From Pyrinomonadaceae bacterium (GTDB taxonomy: Bacteria; Acidobacteriota; Blastocatellia; Pyrinomonadales; Pyrinomonadaceae): DNA of 64,000 nt. Positions 50,629-60,044 of the stretch are shown piece by piece. A model generated the notes under the pieces. It saw nothing but the letters and a program-made list of their open reading frames with translations, did not search any database and was not told the origin of the DNA. The stretch is from assembly GCA_026129865.1 (NCBI GenBank), contig JAHCHG010000016.1, positions 1 to 64,000 on the forward strand. The letters run 5' to 3'. The translations under genes were made by a program, and so were the position numbers. How positions within the stretch are numbered: position 1 is the stretch's first letter; each line of letters opens with the position of its first letter.

Positions 50629-51657
50629 GTGAATTCAACAGCACAAAAACCTGAAATATCATTGCCGCCGGAAGCGCAGATGATGGATCTGGCGATGAGT
50701 TTTATTAAATCGCAGGCGGTCGCGGTCAGCGCCCGGTTAAAAATTGCAGATCATTTAAAGGACGGCGCGAAAACCGCCGGCGAATTAGCCGAAGCGACCG
50801 GCGCGCACGAGGCTTCGCTTTATAGATTGCTTCGTGCTTTGTCGAGCCTCGGTATCTTAAAGCGAGATGCGGAAGGTCGTTTTTCAAATACCGAGCTGGG
50901 CGAAGTTCTGCGTTCCGATCATCCGCGTTCGATGCGCGATGCATTGCATATGATATGCGATCCACCGCACTGGAATCCGCATGGAAATATGCAGCACAGC
51001 GTTGAAACGGGCGAGGTAGCCTTTGATCATACGTTCGGAAAACCGGTGTTTCCATATTTTGCCGACCATCCGGAAGAAGCACGTGTTTTTGATAACGCCA
51101 TGTCCAGTTTCAGTTCAATGGTCGCTAGCTCGCTTCCTGCGGAGTACGATTTTAGTAACGCGAAAACGATAGCGGACATCGGCGGCGGGCACGGCATTTT
51201 GCTTGCGAAGGTATTGCAGGAAAACCCGCACGCAAAAGGAATATTGTTCGATCAGCCGCAGGTTTTGGAGGGAAATGTCCTGGATTCGGAAGGCGTTTCC
51301 GACCGAACCCAAACGGTCGGCGGCGATTTTTTCTCGGAAATTCCGGTCGCTGCCGATGTTTATTTGATGAAATTTATCCTTCACGATTGGAATGACGAGC
51401 AGTGTGAAACGATCTTGAAAAATCTTGCTGCTTCCGCTCCAACCGGCTCAAAGCTCTTACTTCTGGAAACTCTGGTCGAAGAAGATGACAACGAACCGTC
51501 GATAAGCAAGATCATGGACTTGAACATGCTCGTTATGACCGGCGGCAAAGAACGAAAGCCGAGCGAATATGCGGAACTGCTCGAGAAGACAGGATTTAAG
51601 CTTGAAAAAGTTTATCCGACCGCGCCGCTGCAGATCGTTGAAGCGGTCAGAGTATAG
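50629..51657 (+). CDS. SAM-dependent O-methyltransferase (family 2, acetylserotonin-type)
   Basis: A 342-residue enzyme with a GTG start after AAGGAG. An N-terminal winged-helix dimerisation domain (MMDLAMSFIKSQAVAVSARL, GELAEATGAHEASLYRLLRA) precedes the Rossmann methyltransferase domain with motif I IADIGGGHGILLAKVLQE, catalytic-His region LMKFILHDWNDEQCETILKN and VEEDDNEPSISKIMDLNMLV. It methylates a hydroxyl on an aromatic or polyketide-type small molecule; substrate unknown. A terminator follows. Confidence 0.93.
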   Translation: MNSTAQKPEISLPPEAQMMDLAMSFIKSQAVAVSARLKIADHLKDGAKTAGELAEATGAHEASLYRLLRALSSLGILKRDAEGRFSNTELGEVLRSDHPRSMRDALHMICDPPHWNPHGNMQHSVETGEVAFDHTFGKPVFPYFADHPEEARVFDNAMSSFSSMVASSLPAEYDFSNAKTIADIGGGHGILLAKVLQENPHAKGILFDQPQVLEGNVLDSEGVSDRTQTVGGDFFSEIPVAADVYLMKFILHDWNDEQCETILKNLAASAPTGSKLLLLETLVEEDDNEPSISKIMDLNMLVMTGGKERKPSEYAELLEKTGFKLEKVYPTAPLQIVEAVRV

Positions 51658-51716
51658 TACTCAAATTTTCAAAAGTGCGGAAAGCCTATGGCGTTCCGAT
51701 GATTGTTTTTTAACCC

Positions 51717-51740
51717 CGGGAGGCTCAGCCTCCCTTTTTT
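51717..51740 (+). terminator. Rho-independent terminator
   Basis: GGGAGGC pairs with GCCTCCC around TCA, followed by six T. It ends the O-methyltransferase transcript. Confidence 0.85.
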
Positions 51741-51802
51741 AATTGAGTCCTTCCGGAAAGGCAGAGCCTTTCCGCGCTTATCCTTTCGCATCAAATCTCT
51801 CA

Positions 51803-53521
51803 TTAATATTTCTGGTAAATGACCTTTCCATTAAAGATCGTGTAAACCGGTTCGGTTGTTAAGATTTCCTTATGCGGAATCGTCAAAAGATCTTTTGAAT
51901 GCACGACGAGATCGGCGAGCATTCCAACCTTTATCTCGCCTTTTTCCTTTTCGGCAAATTCGGCATAGGCGGATTCGTAAGTATATGAGCGAATCGCGTC
52001 TTTCATCGAGAGTTTTTCCTGCGGCTGCCAGCCGTTTGCGGGGTCGCCGGAAATATCCTGACGCGAAACGGCGGCGTAGAGCGTTTGATATGTGTCCAAA
52101 GATTCGACGGGAGCATCCGTTCCGAAAGCGACGTGGACATTATTTGCCATAAATGTATGCCAGGAATAAGCGCCCAAAACGCGGTATTCGCCGAGCCGTT
52201 CGCCTGCCCAACGCTTATCAGAGATCGCGTGCGAAGGCTGCATCGAAGCAATTACACCGAGTTCCGCAAAACGCTTAAAATCTGAAGGTGCAACAACTTG
52301 TGCATGTTCGATGCGATGACGTTTTTCAACATAAAATTCATTTTCAGGTCCGCCCCCGTCAGTACGAAAAGTACTTTCTTTTCTGCCTTTTTCAAAACCA
52401 TCCAAAGCAATCCGATTTGCACGGTCGCCGATGGCGTGGAGTCCGATCTGAAAACCTGCGGCGTCGCGTTCGACGATCATTTTGATCATTTCATCCGCGG
52501 CGCGGCGCGGAATTCCGCTGTTGCCGGGATCGTCGGAAAAAGGGGCGAGCATTGCAGCGGTGCGCGAACCCAAAGTTCCGTCGACGAAACCTTTCAAAAT
52601 TCCCAGTTTCAAATGCGACGGATTAATTTTCAAAGCCTGAAAATCGTCGCGCTGCCGTTTTAATGTTTCCACCGGCAGTTCAAAATTTTGCCAGACGGCG
52701 ACTCGCGCGGTTAATTTATCTTCATCAAGAAGTTTTCGATATAGCGGAATCGCTTCATAATCCGCCCCGCCCTGAACGCTCGTCAGACCGTATCGCTTCG
52801 CCTGTTCCAGCGCGAGTTCGATGCCTTTTGCGACTTCTTCCGCTGTCGGCTCCGGCACAATTCTACCGACAAGTCCTTGTGCCGTTTCCTTTAGGACTCC
52901 GCTCAATTCGCCTTTATCGTCAAAAACAAGCTCACCGCCTTCCGGTGCTTTCGTGTCTTTTGTAACATTTGCCAATTTCAGCGCCAGCGAATTTGCCCAC
53001 GCGATATGCCCGTCAACTCTTTGCAGATAAACCGGATTGTCCGGCGCAATGTCGTCCAGATCCTGTCGAGTGGGCAGGCGATTATTCCACAAAGTATGAT
53101 CCCAACCCCGACCTAAGACCCACGCTCCTTTCGGCAATTCTTTGATCTTCGCCGCGATGCGCCGTTTTGCTTCGTCCAGAGTTAGTGAACCAACTAGATC
53201 AACTCTAAGGAGCGCAAGCCCGACACCGACAAAATGGATATGCGCGTCATTAAATCCGGGCGTAACGAGTTTGCCTTTTAAATCAATAGATCGTTTTGCG
53301 TTGTATTTCGCCTGCAGATCTTTCGACGAACCGACAGCGACGATCTTTTCGCCGTCAACAGCGACAGCTTCGTACATCGTGCCGTTTTCATCGGCGGAAA
53401 AAACCTTGCCGTTGTGCAGCAAAAGGTCGATGTTTTGCTTCGTCTGCGCGAATACGGCAGAAGAAAGAACCATCGAGATCATTAGTACGGAAAGTGGAAT
53501 TTTCTTTATCAAAGCTCTCAT
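51803..53521 (-). CDS. Exported amidohydrolase (YtcJ-like)
   Basis: A 572-residue enzyme with signal peptide (LSVLMISMVLSSAVFAQ). The N-terminal beta domain (LLLHNGKVFSADENGTMYEA) leads into the barrel with metal ligands VTPGFNDAHIHFVG, a DHTLWNNRLPTRQDLD segment, LHAIGDRANRIALD, RIEHAQVVAPSDF and AFGTDAPVESLDTYQTLYAA. The end (GMLADLVVHSKDLL) is the typical amidohydrolase-3 closing strand. YtcJ relatives hydrolyse N-acyl or amide compounds; substrate not known. Confidence 0.92.
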   Translation of the reverse strand: MRALIKKIPLSVLMISMVLSSAVFAQTKQNIDLLLHNGKVFSADENGTMYEAVAVDGEKIVAVGSSKDLQAKYNAKRSIDLKGKLVTPGFNDAHIHFVGVGLALLRVDLVGSLTLDEAKRRIAAKIKELPKGAWVLGRGWDHTLWNNRLPTRQDLDDIAPDNPVYLQRVDGHIAWANSLALKLANVTKDTKAPEGGELVFDDKGELSGVLKETAQGLVGRIVPEPTAEEVAKGIELALEQAKRYGLTSVQGGADYEAIPLYRKLLDEDKLTARVAVWQNFELPVETLKRQRDDFQALKINPSHLKLGILKGFVDGTLGSRTAAMLAPFSDDPGNSGIPRRAADEMIKMIVERDAAGFQIGLHAIGDRANRIALDGFEKGRKESTFRTDGGGPENEFYVEKRHRIEHAQVVAPSDFKRFAELGVIASMQPSHAISDKRWAGERLGEYRVLGAYSWHTFMANNVHVAFGTDAPVESLDTYQTLYAAVSRQDISGDPANGWQPQEKLSMKDAIRSYTYESAYAEFAEKEKGEIKVGMLADLVVHSKDLLTIPHKEILTTEPVYTIFNGKVIYQKY

Positions 53522-53732
53522 ATTTTTAATAGTTAGAAATTGAATTCTCTAAACAAAAATTTTTTCCGGGTTTTTGCGCTTCCGGACCGGCGACCGTGCG
53601 AATCTTGATCGGTAACAGCACGAGCGGAAACCCGCGCGGCTTTGTTAAAAGATATTCGGTCAGATTCGGGTTGTTCTGTTAACATTAGGTATTAACACCG
53701 AAATCTTATCATTCAAAGGCAAATTTAACGCA

Positions 53733-55919
53733 ATGAAAAAATTCGCAATTGTTTTTATCGCTGTCTTTCTTCTTTCGTCTATTACCGCATTTTCGCAAAT
53801 TCCGGTAAAGACGCTGATCGCCATTTCAAAAGCCGAAGACACGTTAAATTTTAATAAAGATCTCGAAAAACTTTTAGCAGACAAAAACGGTAAAGTTCGC
53901 GCTCGCGCGGCATTGGCGGCGGGTCGCATCGGCGACGAGCGTGCGATAACTTCCCTTGCGAAACTTAGCAGAAGCAACAATTCGGAAGTTGCAGCGACCG
54001 CTGTTTTCGCTATCGGCGAGATCGAATCGATCGCGGGTGCAGATGCAATTCTGTTTCTGATCAACGATGAAAAAACACCGGCGAATGTAAGATCGCGCGC
54101 ACTCGAATCAGCGGGAAAGATCTCAGCAGCCAATTCAAAGGAAAAGCAGTCGAAGGAACTCTCGGATGCGGTCCTGCAAGCGTTGAAAAAAAAGACAGAA
54201 GTAAAAGCACCGGCAGGCAATGAGCGTGAATTCATTTTACTCGGAATTACCGCCGCGCTGCGGGCAAAGCCCGAAGGCGCCGATGTTGTTTTGGCGGAAT
54301 TTTTAAAAAGCGACGACGCGAGGATTCGCGCAGACGCGGGAAATGCTTTGTCGAGACTTCGGGCAAAAAACGCCAACGACATTTTCCGTAAAATGCTTGT
54401 TACCGAAACCGATCCGATCGCGCAGGCAAATGCCGCGCGTGCGCTCGGCGCGGCGGAAGATATTGAATCGGAGCCGCATTTGATAAAGACCGCGGTCGCC
54501 GATCCGGATCTGCGGGTTCGCGTTTCAGCGATTCGAAGTTTGGGTCAATTAAAACAGCGAACATCAGCCGAAGTTTTGATCGACCGCGGTCGAAAATTGC
54601 TTCCGGAACTAAAAAAGAATAAAAACGCCGCCGAAAAAAATGAGCTGCTAGAGATCGCCTCCGCGCTCGGACGAATTCTTGCCGGCACGGCAGATGAAAA
54701 AGCCGAGCTCTTTCTTAACGATCTGCGAAAGGCGGATGACTTTTCATCGCCGGAAACTGAGATAGCGTTGGCGCGCATTGCGCCCGCTGATTATGTGAGT
54801 TCGCTTGAGGGAATTGTTGAAAATGCATTTGGCGAATCGTGGCGGTCGAGTTCGGCGGTTTTTCAGGGGCTACGCGAGATCGCGAATGCGGAAGGAAACG
54901 ATCAGGCAAAGCTAAAAGCCAAGATCGTGCTGCTGCAGGTGATCTCGCAATGGCTCGAAAAAGATTACAAAAGTGAATTTTCCGGCAAGGCTGCGCTGGC
55001 AATTCCCGATCTGCTGCGCGCTTTCGCGGCTTTCAAATCGGGAACCACGTCGGACGTAGTCCGATCGATGCTGGCAAGCGAAACGGACCTATTCATCCGC
55101 GCCGCAGCGGCGGATATTCTTGCGGATCAGCCTTATTCGGACGAAAATTTTGACGCGATGCAAACCGCGTTCAAGCGTTCGCTCGAAACTGACAAACAAT
55201 TTAACGATGCGCAGCTTTCGATACTTTCGGCGATCGTAAAGCTTGATAAAACAAAGGCAAAGGAAAGTTTAACGATCGCGCTGGCAGCGCCGGATCATCT
55301 TGTCCGGAAACAGGCGCGGAATTTGATCAAGCAAAACGATCTCGGAAAAGAGTTTTCAGAAATTACGGAAAATTTAGAAGCAGTAAAGAAATACGACACG
55401 AAAAACGGGACAAAGCTCGGACAGGTCTTAAATTCGGAAGCCGATTACAAACGTGCGGTTTCCAGACGAAACGGAACGGTCAAAGCGGTTTTAACCACCG
55501 CAAAGGGAAAATTCACGATCGAACTTTTGCCGGAAGACGCGCCGCTGACGGTTGATAATCTTATAAAACTCGCGCGTTCCGGATATTTCAACGGATTAGC
55601 CGTTCACCGCGTTGTGCCAAATTTTGTAGTCCAGGACGGCGACCCGCGCGGGGACGGCAACGGCGGTCCGGGCTGGTCGATCCGCTGCGAAGTTAATATG
55701 GTTCCCTATGATCGCGGCGCCGTTGGAATGGCGCTTTCGGGTAAGGATACGGGCGGATCGCAGTGGTTCGTAACTCACAGTCCGCAGCCGCATCTTGACG
55801 GCGGTTATACCGTGTTCGGTCGCGTTCCGGAAAGCGAAATGAAAGCTGTTGACGCAATCGTTCGCGGAGATATTATTAGTTCGATCGAGATCATAGAAAC
55901 AGGAAAACAAAAAAAATGA
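53733..55919 (+). CDS. Exported HEAT-repeat / cyclophilin-type peptidyl-prolyl isomerase fusion
   Basis: A 728-residue protein: signal peptide (AIVFIAVFLLSSITAFSQ), a long run of HEAT repeats (about 40-540; RARAALAAGRIGDERAITSL, LRVRVSAIRSLGQLKQRT), then a cyclophilin domain (about 585-728) with ELLPEDAPLTVDNLIKLARS, YFNGLAVHRVVPNFVVQDGD and SGKDTGGSQWFVTHSPQPHL. The isomerase's Arg/Phe/Gln active-site residues are present. The fusion suggests a periplasmic folding factor that holds its client on the HEAT solenoid. Confidence 0.92.
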   Translation: MKKFAIVFIAVFLLSSITAFSQIPVKTLIAISKAEDTLNFNKDLEKLLADKNGKVRARAALAAGRIGDERAITSLAKLSRSNNSEVAATAVFAIGEIESIAGADAILFLINDEKTPANVRSRALESAGKISAANSKEKQSKELSDAVLQALKKKTEVKAPAGNEREFILLGITAALRAKPEGADVVLAEFLKSDDARIRADAGNALSRLRAKNANDIFRKMLVTETDPIAQANAARALGAAEDIESEPHLIKTAVADPDLRVRVSAIRSLGQLKQRTSAEVLIDRGRKLLPELKKNKNAAEKNELLEIASALGRILAGTADEKAELFLNDLRKADDFSSPETEIALARIAPADYVSSLEGIVENAFGESWRSSSAVFQGLREIANAEGNDQAKLKAKIVLLQVISQWLEKDYKSEFSGKAALAIPDLLRAFAAFKSGTTSDVVRSMLASETDLFIRAAAADILADQPYSDENFDAMQTAFKRSLETDKQFNDAQLSILSAIVKLDKTKAKESLTIALAAPDHLVRKQARNLIKQNDLGKEFSEITENLEAVKKYDTKNGTKLGQVLNSEADYKRAVSRRNGTVKAVLTTAKGKFTIELLPEDAPLTVDNLIKLARSGYFNGLAVHRVVPNFVVQDGDPRGDGNGGPGWSIRCEVNMVPYDRGAVGMALSGKDTGGSQWFVTHSPQPHLDGGYTVFGRVPESEMKAVDAIVRGDIISSIEIIETGKQKK

Positions 55920-55968
55920 GGAAGGCGAAAGCCGCTTTCCTCATCCGGTCTAGGTGTCGAGACATATC

Positions 55969-58401
55969 TCAGTCGCCTGAGCGCGGAACCTGCAGGCTCA
56001 ACAGCAACGACGGCAGAAACTGGTCTGTATAAAGAATTCCGTCGCTCATTAACAGTCCGTCGCTCATCAGCAGTCCGCTTCCGAAGGTAGAACTGTAATC
56101 AACGAATTCCGATCCGTTCGCAATGGTTCCGCCGTCGCTCATCAGCAATCCGTCGCTCATCAAAAGTCCGTCCGAATACAGGATTCCGTCAGAGTATAGA
56201 ATACCGTCGCTGTACAGAATTCCGTCGCTCATCAAAAGCCCTTCGCCATAAACCTTTTGATAATTTGTGATCAACTTCTGATCGTGCGCGTAGCCGCGGT
56301 CAAGCATAATTCCGCCGGACCAGTTAAACGTGTGCGACGCAATTGTCGTACGATGCTGCGGAATTTCGCTTGAATTGAGCATCCACTGATTTAGCGGTGC
56401 GTTGCGAAAATCGTCGCGCTTGATCGAACGCGCCAGCCTTACTGCGCCTTCGACGTTCAGCTGCCCTGCGCCCTGTTCAAGGTGATTGAAGCCGGAAAGC
56501 GGCTGCGCAGTGTACTGCAGGATCATTTTGATCATGTTGGGTGTCAATTTCGGATTGGCATCCAGCAAGAGAGCTGCTGCGCCGGCGACGATCGGTGCCG
56601 ACATCGAAGTTCCGCTCATGACAGCCAGTTTACGATCGGACGAACCATTTGAATTGACAACATTTTCCGGATGGTCCGAAACGTATTTACCGACTCCTGC
56701 CGAAGTGATCTTGTTGCCCGGCGCAACGATCTCGGGTTTGATTATGTGATCGTAATTCTTAGCACCGTTGTTATCGACCCAGAAACTGCGTGTCGGACCG
56801 CGCGAGCTGAACGATGCAACGGTATCGTCGTGGCGCGAATCGGTCTGAAACGTGTTGGAGGCGCCGACCGTTATCGCCGAAGGTTCGTTGCCCGGCGAAT
56901 GGATCATTCCGTACAACTTTCTTCCTGCCGCGTCTTTTCCGTTGTTTCCCGCAGCGGCGACGACTACGATTCCTTTATCAACCAACTTGCGAACAGCGCG
57001 GCAAAGCGGATCGTTCCGGTACGATTCGACGGCGGCTGTTCCAAGGCTGATATTTACAACCTTGATGTTATAGCTCGGATTACTGTAATTTTCGTAAACC
57101 CAGTCGAGCGCCCGCAGCAAGTCGGCAGTGTTACCGACGCCGTCGGAATTAAGAACACGCAGCGAGATCAGTTTCGAGCGCGAAGCGATTCCGCGGTATG
57201 GCTTTAATTGCGAGTCGTTCATGTACGTGTCGCCAACCGCAAGTGCAGCAACGTGCGAGCCATGTCCGTTTTTGTCTTCCGAACTTCCAGACAGAAAGCT
57301 TTTTTCATACACAACTCTGTTGAATTCGGTAAATAAAAAAGGCGTTCTGAAAGTCTTGTGCTCGGAATTTACACCCGAATCGATAACCGCGATTCCAATG
57401 TTTTCTCCATAAGTTCCGGTAAGCCCAAATTCGGTCCGGATGCTCGACGTTCCGGTAGTTGTTTCAATATGCCCGAGCGATGTGAGCTTGTTATCGGCGG
57501 AAATATGCCTGGTTTCGTTAAACTTCGCGACATATTCCAGCGCGGAAACCGGTAGTTCAACTTCCATAGCAGCTAGATTCGGCATCCGCGAAAGTACCTT
57601 TCCGTCAACATCTTTGAGGAATCTTTCGATTGAGGCAGCACTCGTTTCACCGGTTTGGAGAATTACGCGAACTCTTTCGTTCGGTTCGGCTGAATTCATG
57701 ATGTCGCGCAGCTGCGGCGAGATCTTGTCGCCGACAAATGAATCTTCCGCGTCTTTGTCGCCGATCCCGAGTTCTATTTGCTGCCAATCTTTCGCAAAGC
57801 TGCGGTCGGATGAGAATCGCTCGGCAAAATCCGCCTTTTTGATCGCGGTTACAATCTGAATCTTTCGCTCGCCGGCGGATCTTCTTAAAAGATCGGCGAT
57901 GTCGTTCCCAAAGAACGGCGCCGATGGGCTGAGACTTTCGGCGTTTTCTACGAACAAAGAAGCCTCGGCAAATGCCGCAATTTCAAGGATCGATTCGATC
58001 GTTCGGAGGGCTTCCCGGCGATCCGAAACGTTGGCGATCAATGAAGAAATATCGAGCGACCAGATCTTACGCTTCGATGACGACATTGTCGCAGCGATGG
58101 CGGCATTTGAGAGAACGGCAAATCGTTCAATTTCAAATTTGTCGAGCAAGATGACACTCTTTTTCGAACCCAGTGCTGACGAAAGCTTCTGAGTTTCCGT
58201 TTCAAAGCCCGGTGTGAATTTTAATACACCTGATTCAGCCTGCTTTGAAAGATCAGTCGTAAATTCGGGCACTGAATCATTAACGACTGCGGACTTCAAA
58301 CTGTTGTTTTCCGCGTTCTGTGCCAAAACCGCCAAAGGGGTCATAAGAAGCACGATCAACGCGAACGAAAGAAATTTTTGTGCGTAAGAGATTTTAGTCA
58401 T
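55969..58401 (-). CDS. Secreted subtilisin-like (S8) protease with C-terminal hexapeptide repeats
   Basis: An 810-residue exported protease: signal peptide (FALIVLLMTPLAVLAQ), a long N-terminal pro-region (about 30-320), and the S8 catalytic domain with Asp in IGIAVIDSGVNSEHKTF, His in DKNGHGSHVAALAVGDTYMN, Asn in VVVAAAGNNGKDA and Ser in VMSGTSMSAPIVAGAAALL. The last 90 residues carry about nine hexapeptide copies, LLMSDG or ILYSDG, in two blocks, then a tail. The repeats are not part of the usual subtilisin fold; they may bind metal or serve in surface display. Confidence 0.93.
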   Translation of the reverse strand: MTKISYAQKFLSFALIVLLMTPLAVLAQNAENNSLKSAVVNDSVPEFTTDLSKQAESGVLKFTPGFETETQKLSSALGSKKSVILLDKFEIERFAVLSNAAIAATMSSSKRKIWSLDISSLIANVSDRREALRTIESILEIAAFAEASLFVENAESLSPSAPFFGNDIADLLRRSAGERKIQIVTAIKKADFAERFSSDRSFAKDWQQIELGIGDKDAEDSFVGDKISPQLRDIMNSAEPNERVRVILQTGETSAASIERFLKDVDGKVLSRMPNLAAMEVELPVSALEYVAKFNETRHISADNKLTSLGHIETTTGTSSIRTEFGLTGTYGENIGIAVIDSGVNSEHKTFRTPFLFTEFNRVVYEKSFLSGSSEDKNGHGSHVAALAVGDTYMNDSQLKPYRGIASRSKLISLRVLNSDGVGNTADLLRALDWVYENYSNPSYNIKVVNISLGTAAVESYRNDPLCRAVRKLVDKGIVVVAAAGNNGKDAAGRKLYGMIHSPGNEPSAITVGASNTFQTDSRHDDTVASFSSRGPTRSFWVDNNGAKNYDHIIKPEIVAPGNKITSAGVGKYVSDHPENVVNSNGSSDRKLAVMSGTSMSAPIVAGAAALLLDANPKLTPNMIKMILQYTAQPLSGFNHLEQGAGQLNVEGAVRLARSIKRDDFRNAPLNQWMLNSSEIPQHRTTIASHTFNWSGGIMLDRGYAHDQKLITNYQKVYGEGLLMSDGILYSDGILYSDGILYSDGLLMSDGLLMSDGGTIANGSEFVDYSSTFGSGLLMSDGLLMSDGILYTDQFLPSLLLSLQVPRSGD

Positions 58402-58663
58402 AGATCATCCTGAAAATACTTAGTTGTTCCCGCGAGAAAAAACGAGAGAACTGCTCGACCTTTCCATTACAATCACCGTTCCAAAGAACTAAACGTGTAT
58501 TTTCAACGAGTTACCAGTCTACATGGATCCGGATTCGGTCAAAATGGGACGACTTTGCTGACCGATTCGATCAAATTGAATGAATTAAAGTTAGTACTTT
58601 GCGATCTTTGACCGGAATGGATGAATGGTAGAATAGTGCGATCATCCGGCGGAGGAACGAACT

Positions 58664-59212
58664 ATGGGCGAAGACAAAGAGTTTTCAGATTTAAGCCGCG
58701 AATTGTTGCAAACAGAAATAAAAAGGAAAGAGACGAAGCAGATAGAGATTGAACAAAGTCTCGAAACGCTTTCGACATATCTCGATGGATTGTTCAAAAT
58801 TCCCGGCGTCGGATGGAAATTCGGACTCGATTCGGTTGTCGGTTTAATACCAAATGTCGGCGACCTTTCGACATCGGTCGTTTCGTTTTACATTTTGATC
58901 GCCGGCGTCCGTTACGGAGTGCCGAAGATCACTCTTTTGCGGATGGCGTTTAACATCGGACTGGATTACGTTGTCGGATCGATACCTTTTATCGGCGATG
59001 CGTTCGATTTCTTTTGGAAATCGAATAAAAAAAATATGGACCTGATACGATCGCGCGGGAAAGGGCAAGGTTCCGGCACAATGGGCGATTGGATCTTTGT
59101 TATCGCGATAATCGCCGCACTCCTCATTTTGTTGATAGGTTCGATCTTGCTGAGCTTGTTTATTCTCGGAATCTTCTTCGGCGGGCTTTATGACCTGATC
59201 AAGTGGGGATAG
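58664..59212 (+). CDS. DUF4112 membrane protein
   Basis: A 182-residue protein with the DUF4112 pattern IPGVGWKFGLDSVVGLIPNV, GDLSTSVVSFYILIAG, MAFNIGLDYVVGSIPFIGDA and FDFFWKSNKKNMDLIRSR, then a C-terminal hydrophobic hairpin (IFVIAIIAALLILLIGSILL). The protein is widespread in bacteria; role unknown. GGAGGAAC precedes the ATG. Its 3' end overlaps the convergent aminotransferase gene by 14 bases. Confidence 0.88.
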   Translation: MGEDKEFSDLSRELLQTEIKRKETKQIEIEQSLETLSTYLDGLFKIPGVGWKFGLDSVVGLIPNVGDLSTSVVSFYILIAGVRYGVPKITLLRMAFNIGLDYVVGSIPFIGDAFDFFWKSNKKNMDLIRSRGKGQGSGTMGDWIFVIAIIAALLILLIGSILLSLFILGIFFGGLYDLIKWG

Positions 59213-60038
59213 AGCGAAGTTCGTTCGTTACGAACGTTCTGACCTTGTCTCCAATTTCCGAGCCGAACAACCTTTGATCGATCGATTTTACGACCGCGAC
59301 TTGTTTTATGCTTGAAGTTAGAAATATTTCGTCGGCGGAAAGCAGTTCTTCTAACGGACTTCGAACGGTTTGAACGCGAAACCCCGCGTTTTGCACGGCG
59401 TCAATGACATAGCCGCGCATAATGCCCGGCAAACAACCGGTTTCGATCGCCGGAGTAAACAACTTTTCGTTCTTGATCCAAAAAATGTTCGCAAAACATG
59501 CCGATGTTACTTCGCCGAATTCATTTAAACGAACGGCTTCCTCGAAGCCGCTTTCGACCGCATGCGAATGCGCTAAAATATTTTCCAGATAGTTGCAGGA
59601 TTTGACCGCGGCGAGCGGCGAACCGGAATTTCTAGGAAAAATTGAAATCGTAAGTTCAAACGGTTCCCGAGCCGGCGCGATTTCTGCCGTCTGAACGAGA
59701 ATCGCCGGGCTCGCGGATTTCGCGTAGTTCCATTGCGGCGGCGATGAAAGGTCAAAAATCGTTATTCGAGCCTTTGCATCGTCAAATTTGTTTAAATCCT
59801 TTAGTGCAGATAAGGCTTCTGCTATCGACGATAACGAAACAGCAGTGCACTCGACTCCGACGAAAGCTGCATTTGCAGTCAAGCGCTCCCAATGCCGCCC
59901 GAGCAAAACAGGAAAACCGTTTTTAATTAGCAATGTTGTAAAAACACCTTTGCCGTAAAGAGCGGCGAACGAGTTCAGGGGAATTTCAGGATCTTCAGCG
60001 GCAACGATCGAACCGTTAAAATAGACGAATTGATTCAT
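59199..60038 (-). CDS. Class IV PLP aminotransferase (PabC/IlvE-like)
   Basis: A 279-residue enzyme. The PLP fold motifs are FAALYGKGVFTTLLIKNGF, the region with the catalytic Lys at KSCNYLENILAHSHAVES, GFEEAVRLNEFGEVTSACF, and GCLPGIMRGYVIDA. Pattern is between 4-amino-4-deoxychorismate lyase and branched-chain aminotransferase; EVTSACFANIFW and the short N-terminus favour a PabC-like lyase, but I am not sure. It starts just seven bases from the end of the kinase gene, which lies upstream on the same strand, so they may be co-transcribed. Confidence 0.85.
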   Translation of the reverse strand: MNQFVYFNGSIVAAEDPEIPLNSFAALYGKGVFTTLLIKNGFPVLLGRHWERLTANAAFVGVECTAVSLSSIAEALSALKDLNKFDDAKARITIFDLSSPPQWNYAKSASPAILVQTAEIAPAREPFELTISIFPRNSGSPLAAVKSCNYLENILAHSHAVESGFEEAVRLNEFGEVTSACFANIFWIKNEKLFTPAIETGCLPGIMRGYVIDAVQNAGFRVQTVRSPLEELLSADEIFLTSSIKQVAVVKSIDQRLFGSEIGDKVRTFVTNELRSIPT

Positions 60039-60044
60039 TTAACG

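Noticed and set aside
55919-55968. Hairpin GAGGAA...TTCCTC after the cyclophilin gene
   Set aside because: There is a plausible stem but no T-run, so I do not call it a terminator.
58402-58663. CGGTCAAA/TTTGACCG inverted repeat upstream of the DUF4112 gene
   Set aside because: The arms are short and distant; chance is likely.
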